Assembly: GCA_005804885.1 (NCBI GenBank)
Contig: SYOX01000168.1
Coordinates: forward strand, 1-60,644
Origin: Pseudomonadota bacterium
Lineage (GTDB): Bacteria > Myxococcota_A > Bradymonadia > Bradymonadales > GCA-2716585
Direction of reading: 5' to 3'
DNA length: 60,644 nt
In this document: one piece after another, positions 16,802 to 25,341 of the stretch
How the letters are laid out: every line of letters starts with the position of its first letter
Position numbering within the stretch: the first letter of the stretch is position 1
The notes under the pieces: generated by a model
What the model saw: only the letters and a program-made list of their open reading frames with translations
Databases searched by the model: none
What the model was told of the DNA's origin: nothing
Translations under genes and position numbers: made by a program

Positions 16802-18355
16802 ATGACAGCGCCCAGAAGCCCCCTGCGCGTCCTCCTCGACGCCCGCCGCAAGATGCTCACGGCCAGGCTGCGCGCCGCCACGCCGGCGACCCGCGCCGCC
16901 CGCGCCGCGCTGGCCGCCCTGATCGCCGCCGGCCTCGTCGGCGCGGGCCTGATGGCCGCCGGGCCGCTCCAGATCGCCGCCGCCAGAGCCCCCGACCCGG
17001 CCCAGATCGCCCCCGCAGGCGGCCCCTTCGCCGAGCTGGCCTTCTGGATCACCGCCCTGCTCGTGACCGCCTTGAGCTTCCGCATCATGGAGACCATCTA
17101 CCGCCACGACGACGCCAACCTCCTCTCCACCCTCCCCATCCCCCTGGAGGCCCGCTTCGCCGACCGCCTCCTGGCCGCAGGCTTCGAATCCCTGCTGGCC
17201 CTGGCCGCCGCCGCCCTCTTCATGCTCCCGATCTTCGCCCGCACCGGCGACCCCCGCGCGCTGGCCGGCCTCCTGCTCTGCGCCGCCGGGCTGTGGGTCT
17301 GCCTGACCCTCGGCTTCGCCGTCCAGCTCTACGCCGGCTTGACCAGCTTCGCCCCGAGCGGCCCGCGCAGCTCCCTGGACAACGTCGGCCGCTTCGACAC
17401 GGGCGGCGGCACCGCGGCCGCCTTCACCGTCTCGCCGGGCATCGCGCTGACGGCCACCCTCGGCCTGCTGCTCTGGATGAAGATGGCCGCCGTCGACGAG
17501 CTCTTCGCCCGCGGCGCCTCGCGCCTCTTCTGGATCGGCGCCGCCGCGCCCGCCGTGATCACGCTCGTCGCGCTGGCGAAGAGCCGCGCCTGGTTCATCG
17601 CCCACTACTCCAGGCTCCTGGCGAAGTTCTACGAGGCCGACCTTGTCCAGTTCGACAGCGGCTACAACTACCACAAGTCCGTCACCAGCGGCCGACACGG
17701 CCTCTTTGAGCGCCTCGTCCCCGACCACCTGCTCGGACACTACCGCAAGGACGCCCTCCAGATCGGGCGCCGATACCCGCTCTTGCGCGTCATGGCCCTC
17801 GGCCTCTGGATCGTCGTCGCCCTGCTGGCCAGCCGCGACGCCGGCCTGCTGACCGCCGCCGTCCCGCTGGCCTGGATCGCCGCCATGTCCGCCCCCTGGG
17901 TCCGGCTCTACGGCCGCGACCTCGAACCCGGCGTCCTCGACACCCTGCCCGTCCCCGCCACCATCATCGAGCGCGCCAAGCTCCTGGCCGCCACCCGCGA
18001 GGTCCTCCTGATCGCCCTGCCCTGCGCCGCGGCCTCCCTCCTCCTCTCCCCCTGGCCCGGCGCCCCGATCCTGGCCGCGTCCACCCTGCTCGGCGCCCTG
18101 GCGCTGACCCCCCTGCTGACCGCCCTGACCCGCAGGTGGGGCGCGACCTCGGGCTGGCTCTGCGGCGTCCTGATGGCCGCCGCCATCCTCGGCGCCGCCC
18201 TCGGCCTCGCCCCCGCCTTCGGGCAAGCCCTCGGACCGGCCAGCGACCCGACCAGCGGCTCGATCCGCACACCCTCAAGCGTCCTGGCAAGCGCCCTGGC
18301 CTGCGGCCTGACCGACGCCGACCACGCACCCCCGACACCCTCTCGCGGAGCCTGA
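16802..18355 (+). CDS. Large ABC-type membrane permease
   Basis: 517 residues with about ten to twelve hydrophobic segments, in two groups (about 35-210 and 230-500). A cytoplasmic-type loop near residues 270-330 holds FYEADLVQFDSGYNYHKSV and YRKDALQIGRR. There is no signal peptide. It lies 7 bp after the small lipoprotein gene and 3 bp before the ABC ATPase, so it is most likely that ATPase's membrane partner, of the exporter type fused from two half-permeases. I cannot name the substrate. The coding strand is strongly C-rich at third positions. Confidence 0.75.
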   Translation: MTAPRSPLRVLLDARRKMLTARLRAATPATRAARAALAALIAAGLVGAGLMAAGPLQIAAARAPDPAQIAPAGGPFAELAFWITALLVTALSFRIMETIYRHDDANLLSTLPIPLEARFADRLLAAGFESLLALAAAALFMLPIFARTGDPRALAGLLLCAAGLWVCLTLGFAVQLYAGLTSFAPSGPRSSLDNVGRFDTGGGTAAAFTVSPGIALTATLGLLLWMKMAAVDELFARGASRLFWIGAAAPAVITLVALAKSRAWFIAHYSRLLAKFYEADLVQFDSGYNYHKSVTSGRHGLFERLVPDHLLGHYRKDALQIGRRYPLLRVMALGLWIVVALLASRDAGLLTAAVPLAWIAAMSAPWVRLYGRDLEPGVLDTLPVPATIIERAKLLAATREVLLIALPCAAASLLLSPWPGAPILAASTLLGALALTPLLTALTRRWGATSGWLCGVLMAAAILGAALGLAPAFGQALGPASDPTSGSIRTPSSVLASALACGLTDADHAPPTPSRGA

Positions 18356-18358
18356 ACC

Positions 18359-19114
18359 ATGGCGGACGCTCTCCTCGAAGTCGCTGGCCTGACCAAGCGC
18401 TATCGGCACATCAAGGCCCTGGACGGCGTCAACCTCACCGTGCAACCCGGTGAATTTATTGGATTTATCGGACCCAATGGCGCCGGAAAGACCACGGCGA
18501 TGCGCTGCATCGCAGGTCAACTCCTGCCCGACGAGGGCAAGATCAGCGTCGGGGGCTGCTCCGTCATCGACGACCCGGTGCGAGCGCGCGGGCAGGTCGG
18601 CTACGTCTCCCAGGATCTGGCGATCTATCCCTACCTGACCGGCGAGGAGTTCTTGAGGTTCGTGGCCGACGCGCGGGGGGTCCCTGGCGCCGAGCAGGAC
18701 GCCAGGGTCGAGGATCTGCTGGAGATGACCGAGTTGACCGAGGCCCGCAGCCGCATCCTGCGCGAGTACTCCGGCGGCATGGCCCGCAAGATCGCCATTG
18801 CGGCGGCGCTCATCGCCAGGCCGCCCCTCCTGCTGCTCGACGAGTCCTTCGTCGGCCTCGATCCCGAATCCACCTTCGCGCTGTGCCAGCGCTTCTCCCG
18901 CTTCTGTGAGGAGGGCGGCGCCATCCTGCTCTCCAGCCACATCCTGGACATGCTCGAGCGCGTCTGCACCCGCGTCGTCCTGCTCGATCGCGGCCAGATC
19001 CGCCTCGACATGGATCGCGCCGCCCTGGACGCGACCATCGGCCACACCCACCCGAGCCTGACGGACCTCTACATGGACGTCACCGGCAAGGCCCGCGCAA
19101 ACCGCCGCGCCTGA
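18359..19114 (+). CDS. ABC transporter ATP-binding protein
   Basis: 251 residues. The Walker A motif is GPNGAGKTT at 38-46, the signature is YSGGMARK, Walker B is LLLLDES with the D-loop GLDPES, and the switch His lies in LLSSHILD. The sequence is of the CcmA/drug-exporter class that pairs with separate permease subunits. It couples ATP hydrolysis to the permease encoded 3 bp upstream. Whether the pair exports a lipid, peptide or drug cannot be told. Confidence 0.93.
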   Translation: MADALLEVAGLTKRYRHIKALDGVNLTVQPGEFIGFIGPNGAGKTTAMRCIAGQLLPDEGKISVGGCSVIDDPVRARGQVGYVSQDLAIYPYLTGEEFLRFVADARGVPGAEQDARVEDLLEMTELTEARSRILREYSGGMARKIAIAAALIARPPLLLLDESFVGLDPESTFALCQRFSRFCEEGGAILLSSHILDMLERVCTRVVLLDRGQIRLDMDRAALDATIGHTHPSLTDLYMDVTGKARANRRA

Positions 19115-19135
19115 GCCCCCCGCTGGAGCGCCCGA

Positions 19136-20341
19136 TCAACGCTCAAGGGGGGCGTAGTGGACCGTCCCGTGGGCGCCGCAGCGCGGGCAGGTCACGAAGG
19201 TGAAGGGCGCCGCGTGGGCGCAAGAGCCGCACACGAAGCGCGCCATCGACGCCTTGGCCAGCGCCACGAAGCGATCCACCTCGGCGAAGATCACCCGCTC
19301 ATCGGACACCGCCACGAGCAGGTTGAGGTAGGCCTCGCGCACGTCGAGCGCGTGCGGGTAGCGCTCGACCAGATCGCTGAGGATCGCGGCGGCCTCGTCA
19401 AAATCCTCCGCGCCGTAGGCCAGCTCCGCCAGCTCCAGCTCGGCCCAGGGGCTCGCGCGACCCCGCTCGACGAGCTTCTCGATGAACTGGTGGTATTTGG
19501 ATGGCGAGCGCAAGGCCGCGCGCATCAAGGGAAAAAGCCTCGGGGCGATGTGGCCATTGCCCTCCAGCGCCCGCTCCATCAAGAGCCGCGCCCTGTAGAG
19601 CTTGTTCTGCTCGACGTAGATCCGCGCCAGCCCCTCGCTGGCGTACACGTTGGCTCGGTTGGCCGACAGCGCCCGCTTGAAGTTGCGCACCGCCTCGGCC
19701 TGATCCCCGCGCCCCAGCGCCGAGGACGCCATCCGCCCATAGATCTCCGAGGCGCCCTCGCCGCCCTTGCCGGTCTGCTTCGACAGCAGCCCGCCGGTCG
19801 CCAGCGCCTCCTTCCAGTCCCCGGCCCGGATCGCCGCGTTGCGACGCAGCGCCAGCAGCGCCTCCTGCTTGCGCACGTTGTCGGGCAGGCTCGCCAGCAG
19901 CGCCTCGGCCTCCGCGCTCCTGCCCAGCGTCAGGCAGTCGCCCGCCAGCCCGATCACGGCCCGCGTCGCCATGATCCTGTCCAGGCCAGGCCGCAAGGTC
20001 AGCGCCTTGTGGACCTGCGCCGACCGCTCCGTCTGGCCCGTCGCCCGCAAGAGCGAGGCCAGCGCGAGGTAGATCTCCGGCGGCGCGTCGGCGCTCCACG
20101 TTGCGTCCTCCAGCAGCCTGTAGGCGCCCTCGAAGTCGCGCCGGACGACGCGCTCCAGCGCCATGAGCACCTCGGCAGGCCCCAGATCCGGCCGCCCGCG
20201 CCGACCCAGCCAGATCCCCGCGAGCAGGCCCACCGCGAGCGCCGCCGCGCCCAGCCCCACCCAGGGCCAGCCCGGCCACTCCACCAGCATGGCGAGGTCC
20301 AGGCCCCTCATCGCCACGATCCAGCGATCCCAGCCGCTCAA
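19136..20341 (-). CDS. lapB: LapB (YciM)-type TPR protein with C-terminal zinc ribbon
   Basis: 401 residues. One N-terminal membrane helix (residues about 27-45, VGLGAAALAVGLLAGIWLG) is followed by about nine TPR repeats and a C-terminal metal-binding module CGSC-x11-CPRC. That order is the LapB plan: membrane anchor, TPRs, rubredoxin-like tail. In enteric bacteria LapB brings LpxC to the FtsH protease and so sets lipopolysaccharide synthesis. Its start overlaps the LapA stop by 4 bp, as expected for the lapAB pair. The role in this organism is inferred by homology. Confidence 0.88.
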   Translation of the reverse strand: MSGWDRWIVAMRGLDLAMLVEWPGWPWVGLGAAALAVGLLAGIWLGRRGRPDLGPAEVLMALERVVRRDFEGAYRLLEDATWSADAPPEIYLALASLLRATGQTERSAQVHKALTLRPGLDRIMATRAVIGLAGDCLTLGRSAEAEALLASLPDNVRKQEALLALRRNAAIRAGDWKEALATGGLLSKQTGKGGEGASEIYGRMASSALGRGDQAEAVRNFKRALSANRANVYASEGLARIYVEQNKLYRARLLMERALEGNGHIAPRLFPLMRAALRSPSKYHQFIEKLVERGRASPWAELELAELAYGAEDFDEAAAILSDLVERYPHALDVREAYLNLLVAVSDERVIFAEVDRFVALAKASMARFVCGSCAHAAPFTFVTCPRCGAHGTVHYAPLER

Positions 20342-20952
20342 GTCCCCTTCCCCCTGGACGCGCCGCTGTCCCGGACCGAGACGTAGATCTGGGCGTCCTC
20401 CAGATCGGCCACCACCATCTCCTCCTTGTCAAAGGCCGCCTCGTAGGGGTCGCCATCCTCGCTCGGCAGCAGCTCCGGCCGCTGCGCGTAGGTCTCAGCC
20501 TCCACGGCGTCGAAGCCCTCCCCGTCGTCCAGGAAGCGCTCGTAGGGGTCACCCTCGGCCCTCTCCCCTGCTCGCCTCGACGGCGCCGCCGCCGACGGCG
20601 CCGCAAGAGGCGACGCCGATCGGCTCGCCCGGTTCACCTCGGGCGCCCCGAGCTGGCCCAGCGGCATGTTGCGCAGCCGGACCACCTCCTGCTCCAGCTG
20701 CTGGAGCCGACGCCGAAGCTGGCGGCGCTCCTTGTAGCGATCCCAGAAGACCCCCCACAGGAGCAGCCGAGGGACGAGCGCCCCGGCCAGCGCGCTGACG
20801 AGGGCCAGCGCCCAGGCCTCGATGGGGGCGTCGAGCTGCCATTGCAGGAACTTGAGCTGGATCGGGTCGCGGTTGTCGAAGATGAAGATCGCGACCGAGA
20901 GCCCCAGGACAGCGCCCAGGACGACCAGCAGCGCGCCGCGCAGCCGCCTCAT
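20338..20952 (-). CDS. lapA: LapA-domain (DUF1049) membrane protein with long tail
   Basis: 204 residues. Two membrane helices at about 4-24 and 45-67 frame the DUF1049 signature FIFDNRDPIQLKFLQWQLDAPI. A basic coiled coil (DRYKERRQLRRRLQQLEQEVVRLRN) follows. Typical LapA proteins stop at about 100 residues; this one has an extra 100-residue acidic, low-complexity tail containing EGDPYERF, EDGDPYEAA and similar repeats. It works with LapB in lipopolysaccharide assembly control. The start overlaps the upstream cinA-like gene by 4 bp. Confidence 0.88.
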   Translation of the reverse strand: MRRLRGALLVVLGAVLGLSVAIFIFDNRDPIQLKFLQWQLDAPIEAWALALVSALAGALVPRLLLWGVFWDRYKERRQLRRRLQQLEQEVVRLRNMPLGQLGAPEVNRASRSASPLAAPSAAAPSRRAGERAEGDPYERFLDDGEGFDAVEAETYAQRPELLPSEDGDPYEAAFDKEEMVVADLEDAQIYVSVRDSGASRGKGT

Positions 20953-21704
20953 GGACCCTCCTGCCCGTCGCCGTCGAGCACGCCGACGACCTCATCGCCG
21001 CCGAAGCGCCCCAGCAGCCAGGACGAGGCCGCCTCGACGGCCGCCGCGTCCACCGACTCCACCGTCACCCGCACACTCCATCCGGCCCCGCCGACCACCG
21101 GGTAGGAGCCAAAGGACACCCCCGCGAAGCGCTCAGCGGCCTCGCCCAGCGGCGCGGCGATCCGCCCCTCCCCGACCCCCATGAAGATCGTGCGCAGGAA
21201 GACCTTGCTGCCGAGGAAGCGGCCCCTCAAGCCCAGGAGCTGGCGGCGGAAGTTCTCGGGGATGCCCGGCAGGATGTAGACGTTCTCAAGCCGCGTGACG
21301 GGCCATCGCTCGCCGTCGATCTCCAGAAGCTCGCTGCCGACCGGCAGATCGGCCATCTTGAGCCACGCCGACCGGGCGCCCTCGGGCTCCCCTTCGAATT
21401 GGCGCTCGATGTGGGCGCGCATCGCCGCGCTGGGCACGAGGTCGACCCCGAAGGCGCGCGCCACGCCCTCCATCGTCTTGTCGTCGTGCGTCGGCCCGAC
21501 GCCGCCGGAGGTCACGACGATGTCCACGCGGGCGGCCTCGCGCCCAATCGTCTCGGCGATGAGCGCCACCTCATCCGGGATCACGCACAGCGATCGCAGC
21601 GTCACCCCCTGGGCGCGGAAGAGCTCGATGGCCAGGGCGCCATTGCGGTCGGCCGTCTTGCCCGTCAACAGCTCATCACCGATCAGCACGACCGCCGCCT
21701 TCAT
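20949..21704 (-). CDS. CinA N-terminal (MoCF-like) domain protein
   Basis: 251 residues from ATG 21704 behind GGGAGGTCGGGG; an ATG 17 codons upstream is unlikely. The molybdopterin-binding fold is clear: VLIGDELLTGKTADRN, the loop TSGGVGPTHDDKTMEGVA, and ILPGIPENFRRQL. Many such proteins, including stand-alone N-terminal CinA, have nucleotide-pyrophosphatase activity on ADP-ribose or related compounds; the C-terminal NMN deamidase half of full CinA is absent. It heads the coupled cinA-lapA-lapB run. The name CompA/CinA does not imply competence here. Confidence 0.88.
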   Translation of the reverse strand: MKAAVVLIGDELLTGKTADRNGALAIELFRAQGVTLRSLCVIPDEVALIAETIGREAARVDIVVTSGGVGPTHDDKTMEGVARAFGVDLVPSAAMRAHIERQFEGEPEGARSAWLKMADLPVGSELLEIDGERWPVTRLENVYILPGIPENFRRQLLGLRGRFLGSKVFLRTIFMGVGEGRIAAPLGEAAERFAGVSFGSYPVVGGAGWSVRVTVESVDAAAVEAASSWLLGRFGGDEVVGVLDGDGQEGP

Positions 21705-21962
21705 CCCCGACCTCCCTCGACCCCCTGTCGAAGCCTCAAGCTCTGGTTCTACCACGGTCCGGCGAGCGCCGCGACTGCCCCGATCGCATCACGGGGCAAG
21801 GCCAAGGGCGAGCAGGACGGCGCAGCGTGGCTCAGGGCGAGAGGGAGAGGGCGCTGGGCGAGGAGGACGCTCGACGCGCTGAGGGGAGCAAGAAACGCGA
21901 AGAGCACGGCGTTCGTCGCCGTGCTCTCCAGGTTCATGCGCCGGGGTCACCCCCTGGGCAGA

Positions 21963-22259
21963 CTACCAGCGATCGCCACCGCCGCCGCCGCCGACGCCGC
22001 CGCCGCTGCGACGATCGTGGGCCTCGTTGACGTTCAGGGTGCGGCCGTCGAGATCCGCCCCGTTCATCTTCTGGATCGCCTCACGGGCCCCTTCGTTCGT
22101 CTCGAAGGTGACAAAGCCGAAGCCGCGGCTGCGGCCCGACTCGCGGTCGGTGATGACCTTGGCCTCGACGACGGTGCCGAAGGGATCAAAGGCCTCGCGC
22201 AGGCTGTGATCATCAGTACCCCAGCTCAGACCGCCAACGAACAACTTGATTCCAGACAT
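21963..22259 (-). CDS. RRM-type RNA-binding protein
   Basis: 98 residues from ATG 22259 with GAGGAG five bases upstream. One RNA-recognition motif fills residues about 4-82: RNP2 is LFVGGL and RNP1 is RGFGFVTF. A Gly-rich tail (GGGVGGGGGGDRW) follows. Bacterial proteins of this size resemble the cyanobacterial Rbp and cold-responsive RNA-binding proteins and act on single-stranded RNA. The leader upstream is unusually AT-rich for this genome, with a palindrome beside the ribosome-binding site, suggesting its own regulation. Confidence 0.95.
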   Translation of the reverse strand: MSGIKLFVGGLSWGTDDHSLREAFDPFGTVVEAKVITDRESGRSRGFGFVTFETNEGAREAIQKMNGADLDGRTLNVNEAHDRRSGGGVGGGGGGDRW

Positions 22260-22270
22260 TGGAACTCCTC

Positions 22271-22289
22271 GCACATTTTGAAAATGTGC
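22271..22289. promoter_or_regulatory. Perfect palindrome next to the RRM ribosome-binding site
   Basis: GCACATTTT-G-AAAATGTGC, 9-bp arms around one base. It directly adjoins the GAGGAG site of the RRM gene. A 1-base loop makes it more likely a protein-binding DNA operator than an RNA hairpin, although a hairpin with a few opened pairs could block translation. Confidence 0.7.
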
Positions 22290-22541
22290 AAATAAGGTTT
22301 GATCACCCCATGAAGAGATTTTGATGAGGTGAAGATTTGTGAGGAGCTTTCTTTGAAGGGGGGGAGACCAGAAACAAAGAATCTGGAACAGACACCGTAT
22401 CTCGAACCCTCGCTCACACCGACGACACTTTCTAAGGGAGTCGCCTCTTGACGGCGGTGAAGGTAGGGAGGCCTCCTGGCCTTGTCAACCCCGCCGGGCG
22501 ATCTTCTCTGCCATCAAGGCCACGAGGCCCGCCGGACGGCC

Positions 22542-25055
22542 TCAAGCGGGATCGCAAAAACCGAAGAAGGGCACGCAGATCTGACTCGACGGGCAGCCGA
22601 TGAGGAAGAAGCAGCCCGAACAGCGTCGCCCGACAAAGGGCACGTTGAGGCATTGGTGCTCGGGCCGGCAGTCGCCGTCGTTGACGCACACGGCGTCGGC
22701 CTTGAAGCACATCTGATAGGGTCGGAAGTTCTGGTTCAAGAGGTCGTCGCACAGGCGACCCGTGCCGCAGTCGGCGTCGGCGGCGCACACCCCGCCGCTG
22801 GCCACGCACCAGCCCGTGACCGGGTGGCAGGTGGGCCTGGACATCGGGCAGTCCGAGTTCTGGGTGCACTCGCCGCAGATCTTCTTGCCCGTGACGCCGG
22901 GCATCGGGATGCAGCGGCCGCCGTTGCCTGAGCAGTCGCTGTCGCGGCCGCACTCCTGGCAGGTGGAGGTCTGCCCGTCGCAGACCCTGCCGCTGGGGCA
23001 GTCGCCATTGCCGACGCACTCGACGCAGCGGTTGGTCGTCGGGTGGCAGACGTCGTCGCCGCACTCGCTGTTGGAGGTGCACTCGACGCAGGTGTTCGTC
23101 GCCGTGTTGCAGGACCCGCCGGGGCAGTCGGCGTTGTTGAGGCACTGCACGCAGGCCTGGTTGACGCAGCGCTGGCCGCCGCAGTCCCCATCCCCGACGC
23201 AGCGCACGCAGGTGCTCGTGGCCTGGTTGCAGACCTGCGGCGCCTGGCAGTCCCCGTTCTGGACGCACTGCACGCAGCGGTTGTCCGCATTGCAGACCTC
23301 CTGGGCCTGACAGTGGTTGCGGTTGAAGCACACCACGCACTGGTTCGTGCCCGGATCGCAGCGCAGGCCCTGGCCGCAGTCCACGTCCCCCAGGCACTCG
23401 ATGCAGCGGTTCTCGATCGGATCGCAGACCTGCCCCTGGGGGCAGTGCTCGCTCCGAGTGCAGCCCACGCAGGCGCTGCGATCCTCCAGGCAGCGGCCCG
23501 CGCCGCAGTCCACGTCCGTCAAGCAGGCCGCGCACACCCGCCCGAGCGGGTCGCAGCGCCCGCCGCCGCAGTCCCCATCCTCGACGCACTCCACGCAGCC
23601 GCCCAGGACCCTGTCGCAGCGCCCGCCGGGGCAGTCCTCGTCCCCCTCGCAGGTCACGCACCGGCCGCCGGGCCCGCACACGTCCGCCCCGCAGTCCTCG
23701 TCCACCAGGCAGTCGAAGCAGACGCCCGTGTCCGTGTTGCAGCGCCCATCCCCGCAGTCCGAGTGCCGACTGCACCCCTGACAACGGCCCTCCGGGTTGC
23801 AGACCAGCGCGCCGAGGCAGTCCGCGTCGTTGCGGCAGTCTCCGCAGGCCATCCCGGCCTCGTTGCACACCAGGCCCGGCGGGCAACCGACCCGCTGGCT
23901 GCACACCACGCACTGACCCCGCGCCCGATCGCACACCGGCGTCGCGCCCTCGCAGTCCCCGTCCTCAAGGCAGGTCACGCAGCGGCCCTGGTCCGAGTCG
24001 CAGCGGCGATCCCCCTCGCAGTCCACGTCCACGAGGCACTCCACGCAGCGCTCCCGCGCCACGTCGCAAAGCAGCCCGGGGGCGCAGCGCCGCTCCTGGC
24101 CCTGCTGGCACTCGACGCAGCGCTCCACCTCCGTGGCGCAGAAGGTCCCCTCGGGGCAGTCCCCGTCCCGCTGGCAGCCGACGCACTGCCCCGCCTCGGT
24201 GCAGCGCTCGCCCACCACGCAGTCCCCGTCCTCGACGCAGCCGACGCAGCGCTGGCTGTCCGGGTCGCACACGCCGTCCTCGCAGTCGCCGCTCGTGCGA
24301 CACTCCACGCAGTTACCTGGGCCCGTCAGACAGAAACGATCATTGCAGTCGTCGTCCGCGAAGCACGCCACGCAGCTGCCGTCGCCGCGGCACAAGGGCC
24401 TGTCCGCCTCCGGGCAGTCGTCGTCCCCCACGCAGCCCGACACGCACTCCCCCAGGCTCGGGTCGCATTGCTGACCCTCCGGGCACTCGAGCACGAGGCA
24501 GCGCGCCTCGTTGTCGCACACCCCGGAGGTCGGCACGCACTGCCCGGCCACCCGCGCCGTCGCCAGCGACGTGTCGCACTGGAAGCCGCTCGGGCAGTCT
24601 CCCTGGCCGCAGGCCCTCGCGCAGGTCCCGAAGACCTGGCCGTCAAGAATCACGCAACGATCGTCAAAGAGGCCGCACTCGTCGTCCTCTTCGCAGCGCG
24701 CGCACAGCCCCTGCCCCACCGCGACGCACCGGCCCGTCGGGATCGCGCAATACTGCCCCTGGTCACAGTCGGTGTTGCGCGCGCACGGAACCTCCTGCGG
24801 CTCCTGGCACTCTCCGCCGACGCAGATCTCCTCGCCGGGGCAGTCGCTGTCGCCCCGACAGCCCGCCGGATCGACGCACACCCCGGCGCCCTCGTCGCAG
24901 ACCTGCGGCGCCTCGCAATCCAGATCCCCGGCGCAGGCGCCCGGCGCGTTGTTCGCGCCCGCGTCCGGCGGCTCGCCCACCTCCAGCGTCGCCTTGGTGC
25001 AGCCAGAGAGCCCGGCGAGGGCCGCTAAAACATAAAAAACAAAAAGATACCGCAT
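22542..25055 (-). CDS. Giant cysteine-rich repeat lipoprotein
   Basis: 837 residues from ATG 25055 (an in-frame ATG at 25100 is upstream of the signal). Residues 1-19 are a lipoprotein signal with lipobox LSGC (Cys19). The rest is about thirty repeats of 20-30 residues with the pattern C-x4-DC-x4-(V)C-x6-C-x, for example CVEDGDCGGGRCDP and CVGDGDCGGQRC, similar to the Dickkopf N-terminal or stigma-specific Cys-rich repeats known from myxobacterial lipoproteins. Each repeat would form its own disulfide knot or metal site, giving a long rigid fibre on the cell surface. The repeats are acidic. No enzymatic domain is seen. Confidence 0.9.
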   Translation of the reverse strand: MRYLFVFYVLAALAGLSGCTKATLEVGEPPDAGANNAPGACAGDLDCEAPQVCDEGAGVCVDPAGCRGDSDCPGEEICVGGECQEPQEVPCARNTDCDQGQYCAIPTGRCVAVGQGLCARCEEDDECGLFDDRCVILDGQVFGTCARACGQGDCPSGFQCDTSLATARVAGQCVPTSGVCDNEARCLVLECPEGQQCDPSLGECVSGCVGDDDCPEADRPLCRGDGSCVACFADDDCNDRFCLTGPGNCVECRTSGDCEDGVCDPDSQRCVGCVEDGDCVVGERCTEAGQCVGCQRDGDCPEGTFCATEVERCVECQQGQERRCAPGLLCDVARERCVECLVDVDCEGDRRCDSDQGRCVTCLEDGDCEGATPVCDRARGQCVVCSQRVGCPPGLVCNEAGMACGDCRNDADCLGALVCNPEGRCQGCSRHSDCGDGRCNTDTGVCFDCLVDEDCGADVCGPGGRCVTCEGDEDCPGGRCDRVLGGCVECVEDGDCGGGRCDPLGRVCAACLTDVDCGAGRCLEDRSACVGCTRSEHCPQGQVCDPIENRCIECLGDVDCGQGLRCDPGTNQCVVCFNRNHCQAQEVCNADNRCVQCVQNGDCQAPQVCNQATSTCVRCVGDGDCGGQRCVNQACVQCLNNADCPGGSCNTATNTCVECTSNSECGDDVCHPTTNRCVECVGNGDCPSGRVCDGQTSTCQECGRDSDCSGNGGRCIPMPGVTGKKICGECTQNSDCPMSRPTCHPVTGWCVASGGVCAADADCGTGRLCDDLLNQNFRPYQMCFKADAVCVNDGDCRPEHQCLNVPFVGRRCSGCFFLIGCPSSQICVPFFGFCDPA

Positions 25056-25183
25056 ATATGCAAACTCTTGCCAGGGCCGTGGAGCGCCGCGCATGCACAC
25101 GCCGCGCGCTCTCCCTTTTAGCGGGATCCGGCCGCCCCTTCAACCTCCGCCCCTGGGCGCTCCATCCATCGATCTGCGCGGGC

Positions 25184-25211
25184 TGGACGCGCGCATAACC
25201 TGCGTTAGATT
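25184..25211 (+). promoter_or_regulatory. Possible promoter for the HAD nucleotidase gene
   Basis: TGGACG at 25184-25189, a 16-bp spacer and TAGATT at 25206-25211, in the 286-bp divergent gap. The match is partial. Confidence 0.25.
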
Positions 25212-25341
25212 GGAAGGCGGCCAGGATGGGCGATCCGCTGCGTCGCCCCGCAGAAGCGCGACGCAGGCCCGCATCGGCCCCGGCTCACCCCGAGGGCCAG
25301 GGGCGCCCTCGACGAGGCGCCCTCGAACCTCAAGAGGCCCA

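Noticed and set aside
21749..21937. A 62-codon minus-strand open frame between the RRM gene and the cinA-like gene
   Set aside because: It has no ribosome-binding site and no recognisable feature; protein character is weak.
23043..25028. A 661-codon plus-strand open frame rich in Ala, Val and His
   Set aside because: It mirrors the Cys-rich repeats on the other strand, where the signal peptide and Cys spacing make sense.
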